Source of the DNA: Tenuifilaceae bacterium CYCD
Lineage (GTDB): Bacteria; Bacteroidota; Bacteroidia; Bacteroidales; Tenuifilaceae
Direction: 5' to 3'
Assembly: GCA_036322835.1 (NCBI GenBank)
Contig: AP027304.1
Coordinates: 682,001-746,000 of the forward strand
DNA length: 64,000 nucleotides
The position numbers were made by a program, and so were the translations under genes. The notes beneath the pieces are model-generated. The model searched no databases, had not been told where the DNA came from, and worked only from the letters and a program-made list of their open reading frames with translations. Shown one piece after another: positions 47,201 to 56,207 of this stretch (the first letter of the stretch is position 1; each line of letters begins with the position of its first letter).

Positions 47201-47607
47201 CCGCCGAAAGAATAAAACTTTACCGCGAACTCGACAGCATAAACAAATATGATGATCTAGAAAAGTTCAAGGGTGAACTTCGCGATAGGTTCGGCTCTTT
47301 ACCCCCTCAAGCAGAAGATCTTCTTAATATTGTTCAACTCCGTTGGACTGCAATTTCTCTTGGATTCGAAAAAATAATCCTCAAAAATGAAATTCTCTTC
47401 GGGTATTTTATAACCAACCAACTTTCGCCTTTTTATCGGTCCAACACATTTTTGCAAATAATACAATACATCCAAAGGAATCCTGGCCGTTTCAAAATTA
47501 AGGAAGGTAAGGAAAAACTATCGTTAACAGTAACGAACGTAAAAAATATTGATGAAGCTATAAATCAACTGCAACAAATTAGCAATGCGGTTCGTTTAAA
47601 TGCATAG
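44245..47607 (+). CDS. mfd: Transcription-repair coupling factor
   Basis: DNA translocase that removes stalled RNA polymerase and recruits UvrA. The 1120-residue protein has the UvrB-like N-terminal module (about 1-400), the RNA-polymerase-interacting CarD-like domain (about 427-490, LQPGDYVVHIDHGIGVFGGL), helicase motifs Walker A GDVGFGKTE (about 583-591), DEEQKF (about 685), TLTATPIPRTLQFSLMGARD, QLRGRVGRS, and the C-terminal TRCF domain. The start is a TTG: an in-frame stop lies immediately upstream, and no ATG is found before conserved sequence. A downstream start cannot be excluded. Confidence 0.95.
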   Translation: MKELKELYSDFKKNPKVNELCSLLEKTTTSIFLKGLSGSALSFVAAGFVQNSNKPSVIVVNDKEEAAYLYNDMTGLLPENDVFFFPSSFKRSVQYGQTLPEAIIQRTDVLNLLPTLASNPSKSAVIITYPDALFEKIVTVDQLRRNSLYIKKGEKISPDFINDVLNEYGFDRVDFVYEPGQYSIRGSIVDIFSFSSANPYRLDFFGDEVETIRTFDVEDQLSKELLESITVIPNLQQNTDNAEEKLLITDSLPENSTIWLKNPEVIVGRLNELFALVTQESPENIQDSQKKYTTGKEFFDSLKGKTAIEFGVKPLFRAGQTIEFSTSPQPSFNKNFELLAENINDSTLKGYTTFILADNTAQLERLDNILHSINKDLVFISTSGTIHEGFVDHNLRICFYTDHQIFDRYHKYKLKHEFSRRDAITMQELINLQPGDYVVHIDHGIGVFGGLVATEVNGKKQEAIRLVYQDNDTLLVNIHNLHKISKYRGKDAESPKIYKLGSGAWQKLKQNTKRKIKDIAKDLIALYAKRKTQSGFAFSPDSYLQQELEASFIYEDTPDQVKATAAVKEDMEQDKPMDRLVCGDVGFGKTEIAVRAAFKAVTDSKQVAILVPTTILALQHYRTFSSRLKGFPCSIEFVSRMKTAMQQREIHKQVSEGKVDILIGTHSLLKDSVKFKDLGLLVVDEEQKFGVAAKEKLKQMKLNVDTLTLTATPIPRTLQFSLMGARDLSIINTPPPNRHPILTELHSFNTDIIKEAIEYEITRGGQVFFVHNRVQNIAEVQIMIHKICPKVKTAIAHGQMEPAKLEKIMLDFINGDYDLLISTAIIESGLDISNANTIIINNAQMFGLSDLHQLRGRVGRSNKKAFCYLLAPPLETLTNEARRRLKAIEEFSELGSGFSIAMQDLDIRGAGNLLGGEQSGFIADIGFETYHRILDEALEELRETEFKDLYADTSQNHPKEWQPGTTDCHIETDMEILFPDSFVSNTAERIKLYRELDSINKYDDLEKFKGELRDRFGSLPPQAEDLLNIVQLRWTAISLGFEKIILKNEILFGYFITNQLSPFYRSNTFLQIIQYIQRNPGRFKIKEGKEKLSLTVTNVKNIDEAINQLQQISNAVRLNA

Positions 47608-47653
47608 TTCTCTAAATCATCTCATATTAATTTGAATATCTGTAAAATAACTA

Positions 47654-48373
47654 GTGAACTTAGTACTCGACATAGGTAACACATTCGCCAAGGTAGCATT
47701 GATCCAAGACAAAGAAATCTTCTTTTCCAAAAGTTACAAAGAATTAACTTTAAAGAATCTTGATGCTATCTTATCATGTTATTCTCCTCAAAAGGCAATC
47801 GCATCAATAGTAGGAAAAATTCGCCCAGAATTAATTAACCTCATTCGGTCAAGAATAACAACAATTATACTAGACCAAAACACCCCTATTCCTTTAAAAA
47901 ATCAGTATAATACCCCAGAAACATTGGGTTACGATAGAATTGCTGTAGCAGTGGCTGCTAATTCGTTATATCCAAACAGAAATGTACTAATTATCGATGC
48001 AGGAACGGCTATAACTTATGAACTTGTGACCTCTGATGCAGTGTATTTGGGAGGTGCTATTTCACCGGGAATCTCGCTACGCTTTAATGCTTTGAATAGC
48101 CACACCGCAAAACTACCGCTACTTGAAAAAGTTGAAAACTACCCATTAATAGGGCAGAACACTAGCGAATGCATTCTTTCGGGAGTATTAAATGGTGTTA
48201 TTGGAGAAATTGACGCATACATTGATAATGTGAAAAATATTTATCCAATTGAAACCGTTTTAACAGGGGGTGATTCAAATTTCTTGGTCGATAAGTTAAA
48301 AAATAGCATATTTGTAAATCAAAATTTAATGACAATTGGATTAAACAAGATACTTGAGTTCAATCTAGGATAG
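47654..48373 (+). CDS. coaX: Type III pantothenate kinase
   Basis: First step of coenzyme A synthesis. The 239-residue protein of the ASKHA fold has the motifs LVLDIGNTFAK (phosphate 1), ETLGYDRIAVAVAA, LIIDAGTAITYELV, and YLGGAISPGISLRFNALN, plus the C-terminal TVLTGGDSNFL. It starts with GTG, preceded by an in-frame stop. The length is near the usual 240-260. First of a run of envelope genes, but with 148 bases before the next. Confidence 0.9.
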   Translation: MNLVLDIGNTFAKVALIQDKEIFFSKSYKELTLKNLDAILSCYSPQKAIASIVGKIRPELINLIRSRITTIILDQNTPIPLKNQYNTPETLGYDRIAVAVAANSLYPNRNVLIIDAGTAITYELVTSDAVYLGGAISPGISLRFNALNSHTAKLPLLEKVENYPLIGQNTSECILSGVLNGVIGEIDAYIDNVKNIYPIETVLTGGDSNFLVDKLKNSIFVNQNLMTIGLNKILEFNLG

Positions 48374-48521
48374 CAAACCAATGGCATAACTTTTGAACTA
48401 GATGGATTAAATGTATATTGGCTGAATGAATTATGGAAGAAACAGCACAAGATATTTAGTACATATATTTTGGCAGACAAACAATTAATAGTTAATAGCG
48501 CAATACTTAAAACCGAAAGCA

Positions 48522-49859
48522 ATGAAAACAATTAGTAAAAAAGGATTCTTGGCTGCAATGTTCGCTTTTGCAAGCTTTAGTGTTATGGGGCAAGCATACC
48601 TTGAGGATCCCAAGTTTGGACCAGATGTTGAAACAAGAAAGCTTTGTGCAGAAAAAACATCTATGTACCAAGAATACTACAAACAAAATAACCTAAAAGA
48701 TGCTTACCAACCATGGCAAGCAGTTTTTAATACTTGCCCAAAATCTTCATTGAATATTTACATCAGAGGAGCAAGAATTCTTAAAGCAAAAATTGAGGAA
48801 ACAGCAGATCCGAACAAAAAGGCAATTCTTATCGACTCGTTAATGTTAATGTATGATACAAGAATTGTAAACTTTGATAAAAAAGGTGTAGTATTAGGAT
48901 CTAAAGCTCAGGATCTATATACAATCGCACCCGAGAGATATGAAGAGGCCTTCAAAATAGCGCAAGAAGCGGTTGGAATTACTGCCGAAAACTCTGAAGC
49001 CTCTGTTCTTTTCACATACATGACACTTATTAAAGCAATGTATGAGAATAAAAAAATTGAAGCCGACAAGGTCATTGAATTTTACTCTTCCATAAGCGAC
49101 TATGCCGATAACCAAATTACAAAAAATCCCAACGACGATAAGGCTAAGCAAGCAAAGGATGGTATTGATGCAATGTTTGCCCAAATGGGTGTTGCTGATT
49201 GTAATAACATAATAGCAATATTCACCCCTAAATTTAATGCCAACCCAGCAGATGTTAACCTCTGCAAGAAAATTAGAGCATTAATGGGAACAACAAAGGA
49301 GTGCACAAAACAGGAATTATACTTGAATGCTAGCGTTAATGTATACAAGGCTGAACCTAGTGCAGATTTAGCTTACGACATTGCTCACTTAAACATCGAA
49401 GCAAAGCAACCTAAGGAAGCAGAAAAGTACTATAACGAAGCAATTAATCTTGAGTCAGACGTAACTAAACGCGCTACATATTTTTACGAATTAGCATCTT
49501 TAACCTTTACTGAACTTAAAAACCCATCACAGGCTAAGGCTTTAGCCAATAAAGCATTAGAAGAAAATCCGAACCTTGGCAAAGCATATAAATTGCTTGG
49601 AGATATGTATGCTAGTGAAAGGAATTGCGGAGCCGATGATTTTGAGAAAAAAACAGTATTCTGGGCTGCCATTGATAAATACGCCAAAGCAAAACAGATT
49701 GACCCAGAACTTGAAGAGAGCATGAATTCATTAATAAGCCAATACAGCCAATACTTCCCATCAAAAGAGGATATATTCTTCCACGATTTAAAAGTTGGAG
49801 ATTCATACACAGTTGGTTGCTGGATTAATGAGCGCACAATTATTAGAGAACGCAAATAG
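48522..49859 (+). CDS. Exported TPR protein
   Basis: A 445-residue protein with a signal peptide (about 1-23, ending SVMGQ) and TPR-like helical pairs: residues 40-70 (YYKQNNLKDAYQPWQAVFNTCP), 290-350 (AYDIAHLNIEAKQPKEAEKYYNEAI, ASLTFTELKNPSQAKALANKAL) and 350-400. The family is usual in Bacteroidota just before lptC and the CNNM gene, but no activity is known. Probably periplasmic scaffold or assembly factor. Its stop is 7 bases before the lptC GTG, so the two are coupled. Confidence 0.77.
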   Translation: MKTISKKGFLAAMFAFASFSVMGQAYLEDPKFGPDVETRKLCAEKTSMYQEYYKQNNLKDAYQPWQAVFNTCPKSSLNIYIRGARILKAKIEETADPNKKAILIDSLMLMYDTRIVNFDKKGVVLGSKAQDLYTIAPERYEEAFKIAQEAVGITAENSEASVLFTYMTLIKAMYENKKIEADKVIEFYSSISDYADNQITKNPNDDKAKQAKDGIDAMFAQMGVADCNNIIAIFTPKFNANPADVNLCKKIRALMGTTKECTKQELYLNASVNVYKAEPSADLAYDIAHLNIEAKQPKEAEKYYNEAINLESDVTKRATYFYELASLTFTELKNPSQAKALANKALEENPNLGKAYKLLGDMYASERNCGADDFEKKTVFWAAIDKYAKAKQIDPELEESMNSLISQYSQYFPSKEDIFFHDLKVGDSYTVGCWINERTIIRERK

Positions 49860-49866
49860 CATATCC

Positions 49867-50433
49867 GTGAAATTTATAAACTTTTTAAGAGTTTTGGTAA
49901 AAAGATTAGTCCCTGCAATAGCAGGGGCTATTCTCCTTTTTGCTTGTAAACCCGATACGGAAGCCATTCAATACTTTTCAGACAAAAAGAGCATTCCTGG
50001 AATTACAGCTTACAACTCAGAGGTTTTATATACAGAGGATGGTAAGGCTAAAATTAAAGTTTTTGCCCCAGTTACCATTCACTACCAATTCTCGGAAGAA
50101 CCATACACAGACTTCCCCGAAGGAATAACAGTTTACACTTACGATGATACTCTTGGTGTAGAATCTACCTTATCCGCAAAGCAAGCCATTTTCTTTGATA
50201 AAAAGAATCTTTGGCAGGCTAAAAACAATGTTGTTGCCAAGAACAGGAAAGGCGAAGTTCTTAATACAGAGGAACTTTTCTGGGATCAGAAAAAAAAGTT
50301 GATTTACTCCAACGTAAATGTTAAAATAAACAGTGTCAATGGAGTTATTTACGGTAAAGGTCTCACATCGGATGAAACATTCGACAACTGGGAAGTAAAG
50401 CAACCTTACGGAGGAGAATTCACTGTTGAATAA
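49867..50433 (+). CDS. lptC: LptC-like LPS transport lipoprotein
   Basis: Periplasmic part of the LPS export bridge. The 188-residue protein has the lipobox LLFAC (Cys27) after a membrane-like segment and the LptC-type body: S-D-K-K-x-x-P-G, Y-N-S-E-V-L-Y-T-E-D-G-K-A-K-I-K-V-F-A-P-V, FPEGITVYTYD, L-S-A-K-Q-A-I-F-F, W-Q-A-K-N-N-V-V-A-K-N-R-K-G-E, VLNTEELFWDQ, and K-I-Y-S-N-x-x-V-K-I. The start is a GTG at 49867 because an upstream in-frame ATG is inside the TPR gene. Bacteroidota LptC proteins are often lipidated, as here. Confidence 0.85.
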   Translation: MKFINFLRVLVKRLVPAIAGAILLFACKPDTEAIQYFSDKKSIPGITAYNSEVLYTEDGKAKIKVFAPVTIHYQFSEEPYTDFPEGITVYTYDDTLGVESTLSAKQAIFFDKKNLWQAKNNVVAKNRKGEVLNTEELFWDQKKKLIYSNVNVKINSVNGVIYGKGLTSDETFDNWEVKQPYGGEFTVE

Positions 50434-50448
50434 TATATATTAAATTAT

Positions 50449-50480
50449 AAGGTGAGAGTGGATACTTCCACCTTTTTTAT
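50449..50480 (+). terminator. Probable terminator after lptC
   Basis: AAGGTG (50449-50454) pairs with CACCTT (50468-50473), with T run following. The loop region can form an additional pair or two. Weaker than others here. Confidence 0.55.
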
Positions 50481-50596
50481 TTACCATTTTCAATTAGATT
50501 CTTATACCTTACCAATTTTGAAAAGAATCGGGTTTATTCTTGGCATTTTTTATAACTTTACGCTTCGAATCCACAAAACTTTTAAACCTAAAAAAA

Positions 50597-50782
50597 ATGA
50601 ACAAACTTGCTTACATACTAGAACTTATTTGGCTCGGCCTTGCCATCTTTTGCTTAGGTGTGGGAATATACGCCACCGTAAAATCTGGCATTGCTGTAAG
50701 TTACATGTTTTTTATACTTTGTGCTTTAGCGATTGTCATGTACCTTATGAGACGAAGACGACGCTTGCAATCGGACAAATAA
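50597..50782 (+). CDS. Small two-helix membrane protein
   Basis: A 61-residue protein with two hydrophobic helices (about 3-27 and 33-52), a G-I-Y-A-T-V-K turn between them, and a basic C terminus (MRRRRRLQSDK). The ATG at 50597 opens MNKLAYILELIW; a longer frame from 50540 has no support. Ends 9 bases before the CNNM gene, so it may act with it. Short conserved membrane proteins of this type are frequent next to CorC-type genes in Bacteroidota; function unknown. Confidence 0.6.
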   Translation: MNKLAYILELIWLGLAIFCLGVGIYATVKSGIAVSYMFFILCALAIVMYLMRRRRRLQSDK

Positions 50783-50791
50783 AAACCACAC

Positions 50792-52048
50792 ATGGGGGCT
50801 AGTTTGTCAATAATTTTCATTACCCTTATTTTTTCTGCTTTCTTTTCTGGAATGGAGATTGCTTTCACTTCGGCCAATAAGTTAAGGCTGGAACTCGACA
50901 GAAAGCAAGGGCATATATCGTCAGGATTAATTTCAATTTTTACCGACAACCCAAGTCAATACATTGCCACAATGCTTGTTGGTAATAATATTGCGCTGGT
51001 TATTTACGGTATTGAAATGGCAAAATTGCTTACCCCAATTTTTGAAAACTATATACCATCCCCATCATCAATTCTAGTACTGCAAACCATCCTAAGTACA
51101 ATTATAATTCTTATCACCGCCGAATTCCTACCAAAATCGATATTCAGATTACACTCCAACACTCTGATGAACTTTTTTGCCTTGCCCGTTTTTTTGTTTT
51201 ACCTGATCTTCTACCCAATAAGTAAGTTTTCGACAAGCTTATCCTACGGAATCATCCGAATCTTACTTCGTACTAAGATCAGAAAAGATAAAAGTAAACC
51301 CATTTTTGGTAAAATTGATCTTGACCATCTTATTGGACAATCAGCATCAATTGAGGAAGATAACAAGCACGAGCAAGAACTCAAGATATTTCAAAACGCC
51401 TTAGACTTCTCCGAAGTTCGTATTAGGGATTGCATGATTCCCAGAACGGATATCGAAGCGATTGATATTGATGCCAATATTCAGGAACTCAAGCAACGCT
51501 TCATCGAAACAAAGTACTCAAGAATTCCAGTATTCAAAGGAGGCATTGATAACATAGTAGGATATATCAACTCAAAAGAGTTATTCAAAAATCCTCAAAG
51601 TATAAAGTCAAGACTTATCAATATCGATTTTATCCCCGAAACCATTAGGGCCAATAAAGTGCTGGCAATGTTTATAAAAGAACATAAGAGCATTGCCATC
51701 GTGGTTGATGAATTCGGAGGCACTGCTGGCTTGGTAACCATCGAGGATATTATTGAGGAAATTATTGGGGAAATTAACGATGAACACGATCGCAACGAAC
51801 TGGTAGAAAAGCAAATCAACGATAACGAGTTTATTCTGTCCGGACGATTGGAGATAAAGCACATCAACGAAACCTACAATTTAAATATTCCCGAATCCGA
51901 TGAATACGAAACATTGGCAGGTTTCATCCTTTATCAGTACCAAAATATCCCCAAACCCAATGAAACAATTATTCTTAGCGATTATACTATCAGAATAATT
52001 AAAATGAGCGAAACCCGAATAGACCTAATCCAACTCACAAAACAGTAA
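50792..52048 (+). CDS. CNNM/CorC-HlyC family membrane protein
   Basis: A 418-residue protein with the DUF21 transmembrane region (about 1-165: SIIFITLIFSAFFSGMEIAFTSANKLRLE, typical opening), a CBS pair (about 205-330; IRDCMIPRTDIEAID, IVVDEFGGTAGLVTIEDIIEEI), and the CorC_HlyC C-terminal domain (about 340-415, SGRLEIKHINETYNLN...YETLAGFILYQ). Family members are implicated in Mg/Co efflux or homeostasis; GldE of gliding bacteroidetes belongs here too, so the name hemolysin is a historical misnomer. It sits between lptC and a ppiD-type gene, a context often conserved in the phylum. Confidence 0.87.
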   Translation: MGASLSIIFITLIFSAFFSGMEIAFTSANKLRLELDRKQGHISSGLISIFTDNPSQYIATMLVGNNIALVIYGIEMAKLLTPIFENYIPSPSSILVLQTILSTIIILITAEFLPKSIFRLHSNTLMNFFALPVFLFYLIFYPISKFSTSLSYGIIRILLRTKIRKDKSKPIFGKIDLDHLIGQSASIEEDNKHEQELKIFQNALDFSEVRIRDCMIPRTDIEAIDIDANIQELKQRFIETKYSRIPVFKGGIDNIVGYINSKELFKNPQSIKSRLINIDFIPETIRANKVLAMFIKEHKSIAIVVDEFGGTAGLVTIEDIIEEIIGEINDEHDRNELVEKQINDNEFILSGRLEIKHINETYNLNIPESDEYETLAGFILYQYQNIPKPNETIILSDYTIRIIKMSETRIDLIQLTKQ

Positions 52049-52232
52049 GACTTCTTGGCCTTCTTTTGATCAATATCCATAGGCACAAACTCAACTTTAG
52101 GTTTTGTGATCGATATTTAAGCTAAAAGAATTTAAAAAAATAAGTGTATCAATAAATGTGGCAAAATTGAAAATTACTATATTCGTAGCTCGAAAAAAAT
52201 TGAAAACTAAGATAAAATAAATCTTCATTTAA

Positions 52233-54329
52233 ATGGCAACACTAGAGAGAATCAGAAACCGAGCAGGTGTACTTGTTGCGGTTGTAATTGGATTAGCGCT
52301 TTTCGCTTTTATACTTGGAGACCTCATCAACTCTGGAGGATCATTGTTTAATAGAGCTCAAATGGAAGTTGCTGAAATAGCTGGCACTTCTATTCCCTAT
52401 GAGCAATACCAAGCAAAAATTGATGAGAATGAGAATTTACAGAAATTATTCTCGCAACAAGCAGCTCTTGATGAGCAAAGCCAAATCCAAATCCGCGAAA
52501 GAGTATGGCAGGATTTACTCCGTACCAACATAATGCAACCTGAATATGAAAAACTAGGTCTTGAAATTCACGAAGACGAACTGATGGACATGGTTCAGGG
52601 TCAGAACATCCATCCAATAATACAGCAACAATTTGGGGATCCCCAAACAGGCCAAGTAAATAAAGAGTATATCAATATGCTTTTAAAAAACTTGGATAAC
52701 GATCCTCGCGCTAGGGCATACTGGATGTACATAGAGCAGGAAGTTATTAAGGATCGTCTTTTCACTAAATATTTAAACTTAATAAGAAAAGGCCTTTACG
52801 TAACTTCGTTACAAACCAAAAGATCCTTTGCTGATAGAACAAACAAGGTTGATTTTGACTACGCAGTAGCAAGATATTCGTCTGTTTCTGATTCAACAAT
52901 AAAAGTTAGCAGCAGTGATTTAAAGGATTACTACAATGCGCACAAAAACGACTACAAGCAACAAGCCTCACGCGATGTTGAATATGTTGTATTCCCAATT
53001 AAAGCATCAGATGAAGATACAAAAGCCGCTGGAGAATGGATTAATAAAACTAAAGATGAGTTTGTTGCATCGGCAGAGCCAAAGCAGTTTGTAAATCTAA
53101 AATCGGACACTCCATTCGATGCTAAGTATCACAAGGAAAGTGAACTTCCTGCAGAATTTGGATCTTGGGCTTTGAACACCAGCGTTGGTGATGTTAAAGG
53201 CCCAGTATTTGATGGAAATTCATACAAAGTGGCTCGTTTGGTTGATGTAAAAATGATGCCAGACTCAGTTAAGGCTCGTCATATCTTAGTTAGCCCCAAA
53301 GGCCAATCTCAACAAGATTACAACAATGCAAAATCTCAGGCCGATAGTCTTTTATCTATCCTGAAGAGAGGCGGAAACTGGAATGATATAGCAAGCCGCT
53401 TCTCAAACGATCCAGGATCCAAAGATAAAGGTGGTGATTTGGGTTGGTTCCCCAGCGGTGTGATGGAACAAAGTTTCGACGAAGCATGCTTCAGCAACAA
53501 AAAGGGAGAAATTAATGTTGTAGAAACTCGCTATGGATTCCACATCATAGAGGTAACTGAAAGAGGAAAGGAAAGCAAAAAGGCTCAAGTGGCGATACTA
53601 GAGCGCAAGGTTGTTCCCAGTTCTCACACAACCCAGCTCATTTATGCTAAAGCTGCTGAATTTGCCGGCATGAATAAAACTCACGATAAGTTTGTTGCGG
53701 CGGCAAATGCACAAAAACTAACAACAAGGTATGCCAACAACCTTTTGCAAAACGACAGAAACATTGCAGGTTTAGAATCTCCAAGAGAAATGATTCGTTG
53801 GGCTTTCAAAAATGAAAAGGGAACCGTATCAACCGTGTTTGAATTTGGTGATCTATACGTTGTTGGTGTAATTACTAATATCCGTGAAGAAGGTATAGCT
53901 CCTCTTAAACAGGTTTCAGATGACGTGAAAGTAAAAGTTATCCGCGAAAAGAAAGCTGAAATACTTTCCAAAAAAGTTAAGGATGCTATGAAATCTGGAA
54001 ACATTGCAGATGTTGCAAGATCTCTCAACTCAACCGTTGAACGTGCAGAAAAGGTTTCGTTCAGTTCATACACATTACCTTCTGCCGGAATTGAACCCGC
54101 TGTAATTGGAACTGCAACAACTGTTGCTGAAGGTAAATTATCTGGTCCAATTAAAGGTAATGCAGGTGTTTACGTTCTTGCAGTTACAGCGTCAACAAAA
54201 GAAGATGGAGATCTAAATTCTGAAAAGTTCAGATTAAGCAACATGTATCAGTCCCGTGCTTACTACGAAGCATTCGAAGCACTTAAAACTAATGCAAATA
54301 TTTCTGACAAACGATACAACTTCTATTAA
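52233..54329 (+). CDS. ppiD: PpiD/SurA-type peptidyl-prolyl isomerase
   Basis: Inner-membrane anchored periplasmic chaperone of 698 residues. N-terminal membrane helix (about 12-35, VLVAVVIGLALFAFILGDL), a SurA_N-like region with T-S/I-P-Y-E-Q-Y and L-x-x-x-I-x-P-x-x-x-L-G, and a parvulin-type PPIase domain (about 344-448; ARHILVSPKG, FSNDPGSKDKGGDLGWFPSGVM, VETRYGFHIIEV). The C-terminal third is a repeat-like helical/strand domain. It helps fold outer-membrane proteins. Ends in a strong hairpin terminator. Confidence 0.87.
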   Translation: MATLERIRNRAGVLVAVVIGLALFAFILGDLINSGGSLFNRAQMEVAEIAGTSIPYEQYQAKIDENENLQKLFSQQAALDEQSQIQIRERVWQDLLRTNIMQPEYEKLGLEIHEDELMDMVQGQNIHPIIQQQFGDPQTGQVNKEYINMLLKNLDNDPRARAYWMYIEQEVIKDRLFTKYLNLIRKGLYVTSLQTKRSFADRTNKVDFDYAVARYSSVSDSTIKVSSSDLKDYYNAHKNDYKQQASRDVEYVVFPIKASDEDTKAAGEWINKTKDEFVASAEPKQFVNLKSDTPFDAKYHKESELPAEFGSWALNTSVGDVKGPVFDGNSYKVARLVDVKMMPDSVKARHILVSPKGQSQQDYNNAKSQADSLLSILKRGGNWNDIASRFSNDPGSKDKGGDLGWFPSGVMEQSFDEACFSNKKGEINVVETRYGFHIIEVTERGKESKKAQVAILERKVVPSSHTTQLIYAKAAEFAGMNKTHDKFVAAANAQKLTTRYANNLLQNDRNIAGLESPREMIRWAFKNEKGTVSTVFEFGDLYVVGVITNIREEGIAPLKQVSDDVKVKVIREKKAEILSKKVKDAMKSGNIADVARSLNSTVERAEKVSFSSYTLPSAGIEPAVIGTATTVAEGKLSGPIKGNAGVYVLAVTASTKEDGDLNSEKFRLSNMYQSRAYYEAFEALKTNANISDKRYNFY

Positions 54330-54345
54330 TAGTTTTACAATAAAA

Positions 54346-54378
54346 GCAAAGGGGGATAAATATCCCCCTTTATTTTTT
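54346..54378 (+). terminator. Intrinsic terminator of ppiD
   Basis: AAAGGGGGATA (54348-54358) and TATCCCCCTTT (54361-54371), then a T run. Confidence 0.9.
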
Positions 54379-54492
54379 ATTTAAATGCTCAAAAATTGAC
54401 CATAATGAAATAAATTTTTATCTTTCATTTTTGATTGTTTGAACTTAAAGCAAAAGTCTTGTTTATTTATGAATGACCTTTATTTAAAAAAT

Positions 54493-56166
54493 ATGAAACG
54501 AACCTATTTTAAATGGAGTGCATTAGCAGTAATGCTTGTTGCAGGATTGGGAGGATGCTATGATTTCTCTAAGTTCGATAACATTTTCATAGACCCAACA
54601 ACACCAAAACTAGTTGTACCAGTCGTAAACTCTACAATTTCGTTTAAAGAACTTGCAGAACGCGAGGACGCCAACACCATTGTAATCCAAAAGCCCGGCG
54701 ACACAAAATTTTACCTAGTGTACCGCGATACAATAGACATTGGTGCTGCTGCATCAGAATTTTCAATACCATCAGTTGCTTTCGACAACTCATTTCAGGT
54801 TAATGCAAGTAACATTCCGCCAATTCCTGTGCCCGCGAATGAGACCTATACATTCCCTGTAGAAAACTTTACCAACACCTATGAACCTATATCAGGAAAT
54901 GAACTAAAAAGTATTACACTAACGCAGGGATCATTAATTTGTCAGGTTGCCAATAATTTCCAAAATATAATCAGTGGAAAAATAATCCTAAAATCACTTC
55001 TAAACCCACAAGGAGATTCCGTTGTTATTACTATTCCAAATATAAATCCGGGGAATTCTTCAACCCTCTCCCCTATTGATCTAACAGATCACGTTATTTC
55101 CCTTTATAACGATAGTCTTGATACGTACAATACATTCTCATTCTCGGCATCGGTTTCTGTTTTCTCTCTGGGAAACCCAATTTCTACGGGTGATAATGTT
55201 AGAATTCAACTCTCCTTGAATAACTTAGATTTCTCTTACATCGTAGGAAAAATCAACCAAAACATTGGCGTTCCCGATCACGACTACAAGGTTGATATTT
55301 TCCGATCGACCTACATTGCCGATCAACATTTAGAGGAGCCTAGGTTATCATTTAATTTTATAAATGGCTACGGCATTCCTTTTGCATTCAATATCAACAA
55401 CTTTGAAGCCTCTAACACTACATCAAATGAGGTTGTTTATCTAGCTAACGAGGGCGTTCCCACGGAAAGCACTATGCTAATAGGAACTCCTAATAGCATT
55501 AATTATATACAAACAATTGGAAGTGATCCTGCTACAGATTCACTAGCCCTCAACAAGGACAACTCAAACATTGAGGATATATTTGATATTGCTCCAAATC
55601 AATTCAACCTTCGCGCAGGAATAACGCTTGGTGATGGCTCTGATAATCACGATTATTTTGTTGATAAAAATGCAACGCTAAAAATACTATCGGATATCGA
55701 AATCCCGCTTGTAGGCTGGGTGGAAACAAACCAAATAAACGATACAATAGTAGACATAGAGCTGCCCGACCTAGAGGAAGATCTCAACCTTAATGAAAGC
55801 GATTCGTTAAAAATTACCCTCAAGTTCAAATTCAACAACAACATACCGCTCAACATGTATTTCCAAGCATACTTCCTCAATGATATGAACCAAGAACTCA
55901 CAAAACTATTCGAGGATGAGCTTTGGCTTATAAAAAGCGCTACTGTTAGTCCAACTACAGGACGAGCCACATCGCCAACGCAAGATTATGCCGAAATTAT
56001 AGTAAATCGAAGCAAATATAGCTTAATGAAAGATGCAACAAAGATTGTACTTCAAGTGCGCTTCAAAACTGGCGGAGAAACACATCAATCAATTGTAATT
56101 GAAAGCACCAATTATATAGATATCCAGATGAGCGTTATTGCCGAAGGAACGGTAAACTTTGACTAA
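54493..56166 (+). CDS. Large lipoprotein upstream of DUF5723/OmpA genes, function unknown
   Basis: A 557-residue lipoprotein. The ATG at 54493 (MKRTYFKWSALAVMLVAGLGGCYDF) gives a signal peptide with Cys22; an in-frame ATG 18 codons upstream would disrupt it. The rest is mainly beta-rich sequence with repeats of D-S-L-x-L-x-K/D-type segments (SDSLKITLKFKFNNNIPLNMYFQAYF, ALNKDNSNIEDIF), and an early VVPVVNSTISFKELAE. No domain was recognised. It is 41 bases before the DUF5723 gene and in a row with a PD40-OmpA gene, suggesting an outer-membrane complex. Confidence 0.7.
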   Translation: MKRTYFKWSALAVMLVAGLGGCYDFSKFDNIFIDPTTPKLVVPVVNSTISFKELAEREDANTIVIQKPGDTKFYLVYRDTIDIGAAASEFSIPSVAFDNSFQVNASNIPPIPVPANETYTFPVENFTNTYEPISGNELKSITLTQGSLICQVANNFQNIISGKIILKSLLNPQGDSVVITIPNINPGNSSTLSPIDLTDHVISLYNDSLDTYNTFSFSASVSVFSLGNPISTGDNVRIQLSLNNLDFSYIVGKINQNIGVPDHDYKVDIFRSTYIADQHLEEPRLSFNFINGYGIPFAFNINNFEASNTTSNEVVYLANEGVPTESTMLIGTPNSINYIQTIGSDPATDSLALNKDNSNIEDIFDIAPNQFNLRAGITLGDGSDNHDYFVDKNATLKILSDIEIPLVGWVETNQINDTIVDIELPDLEEDLNLNESDSLKITLKFKFNNNIPLNMYFQAYFLNDMNQELTKLFEDELWLIKSATVSPTTGRATSPTQDYAEIIVNRSKYSLMKDATKIVLQVRFKTGGETHQSIVIESTNYIDIQMSVIAEGTVNFD

Positions 56167-56207
56167 AACAATAACACTTATATTTTGCACTTAAAAACAC
56201 CGAGCAG

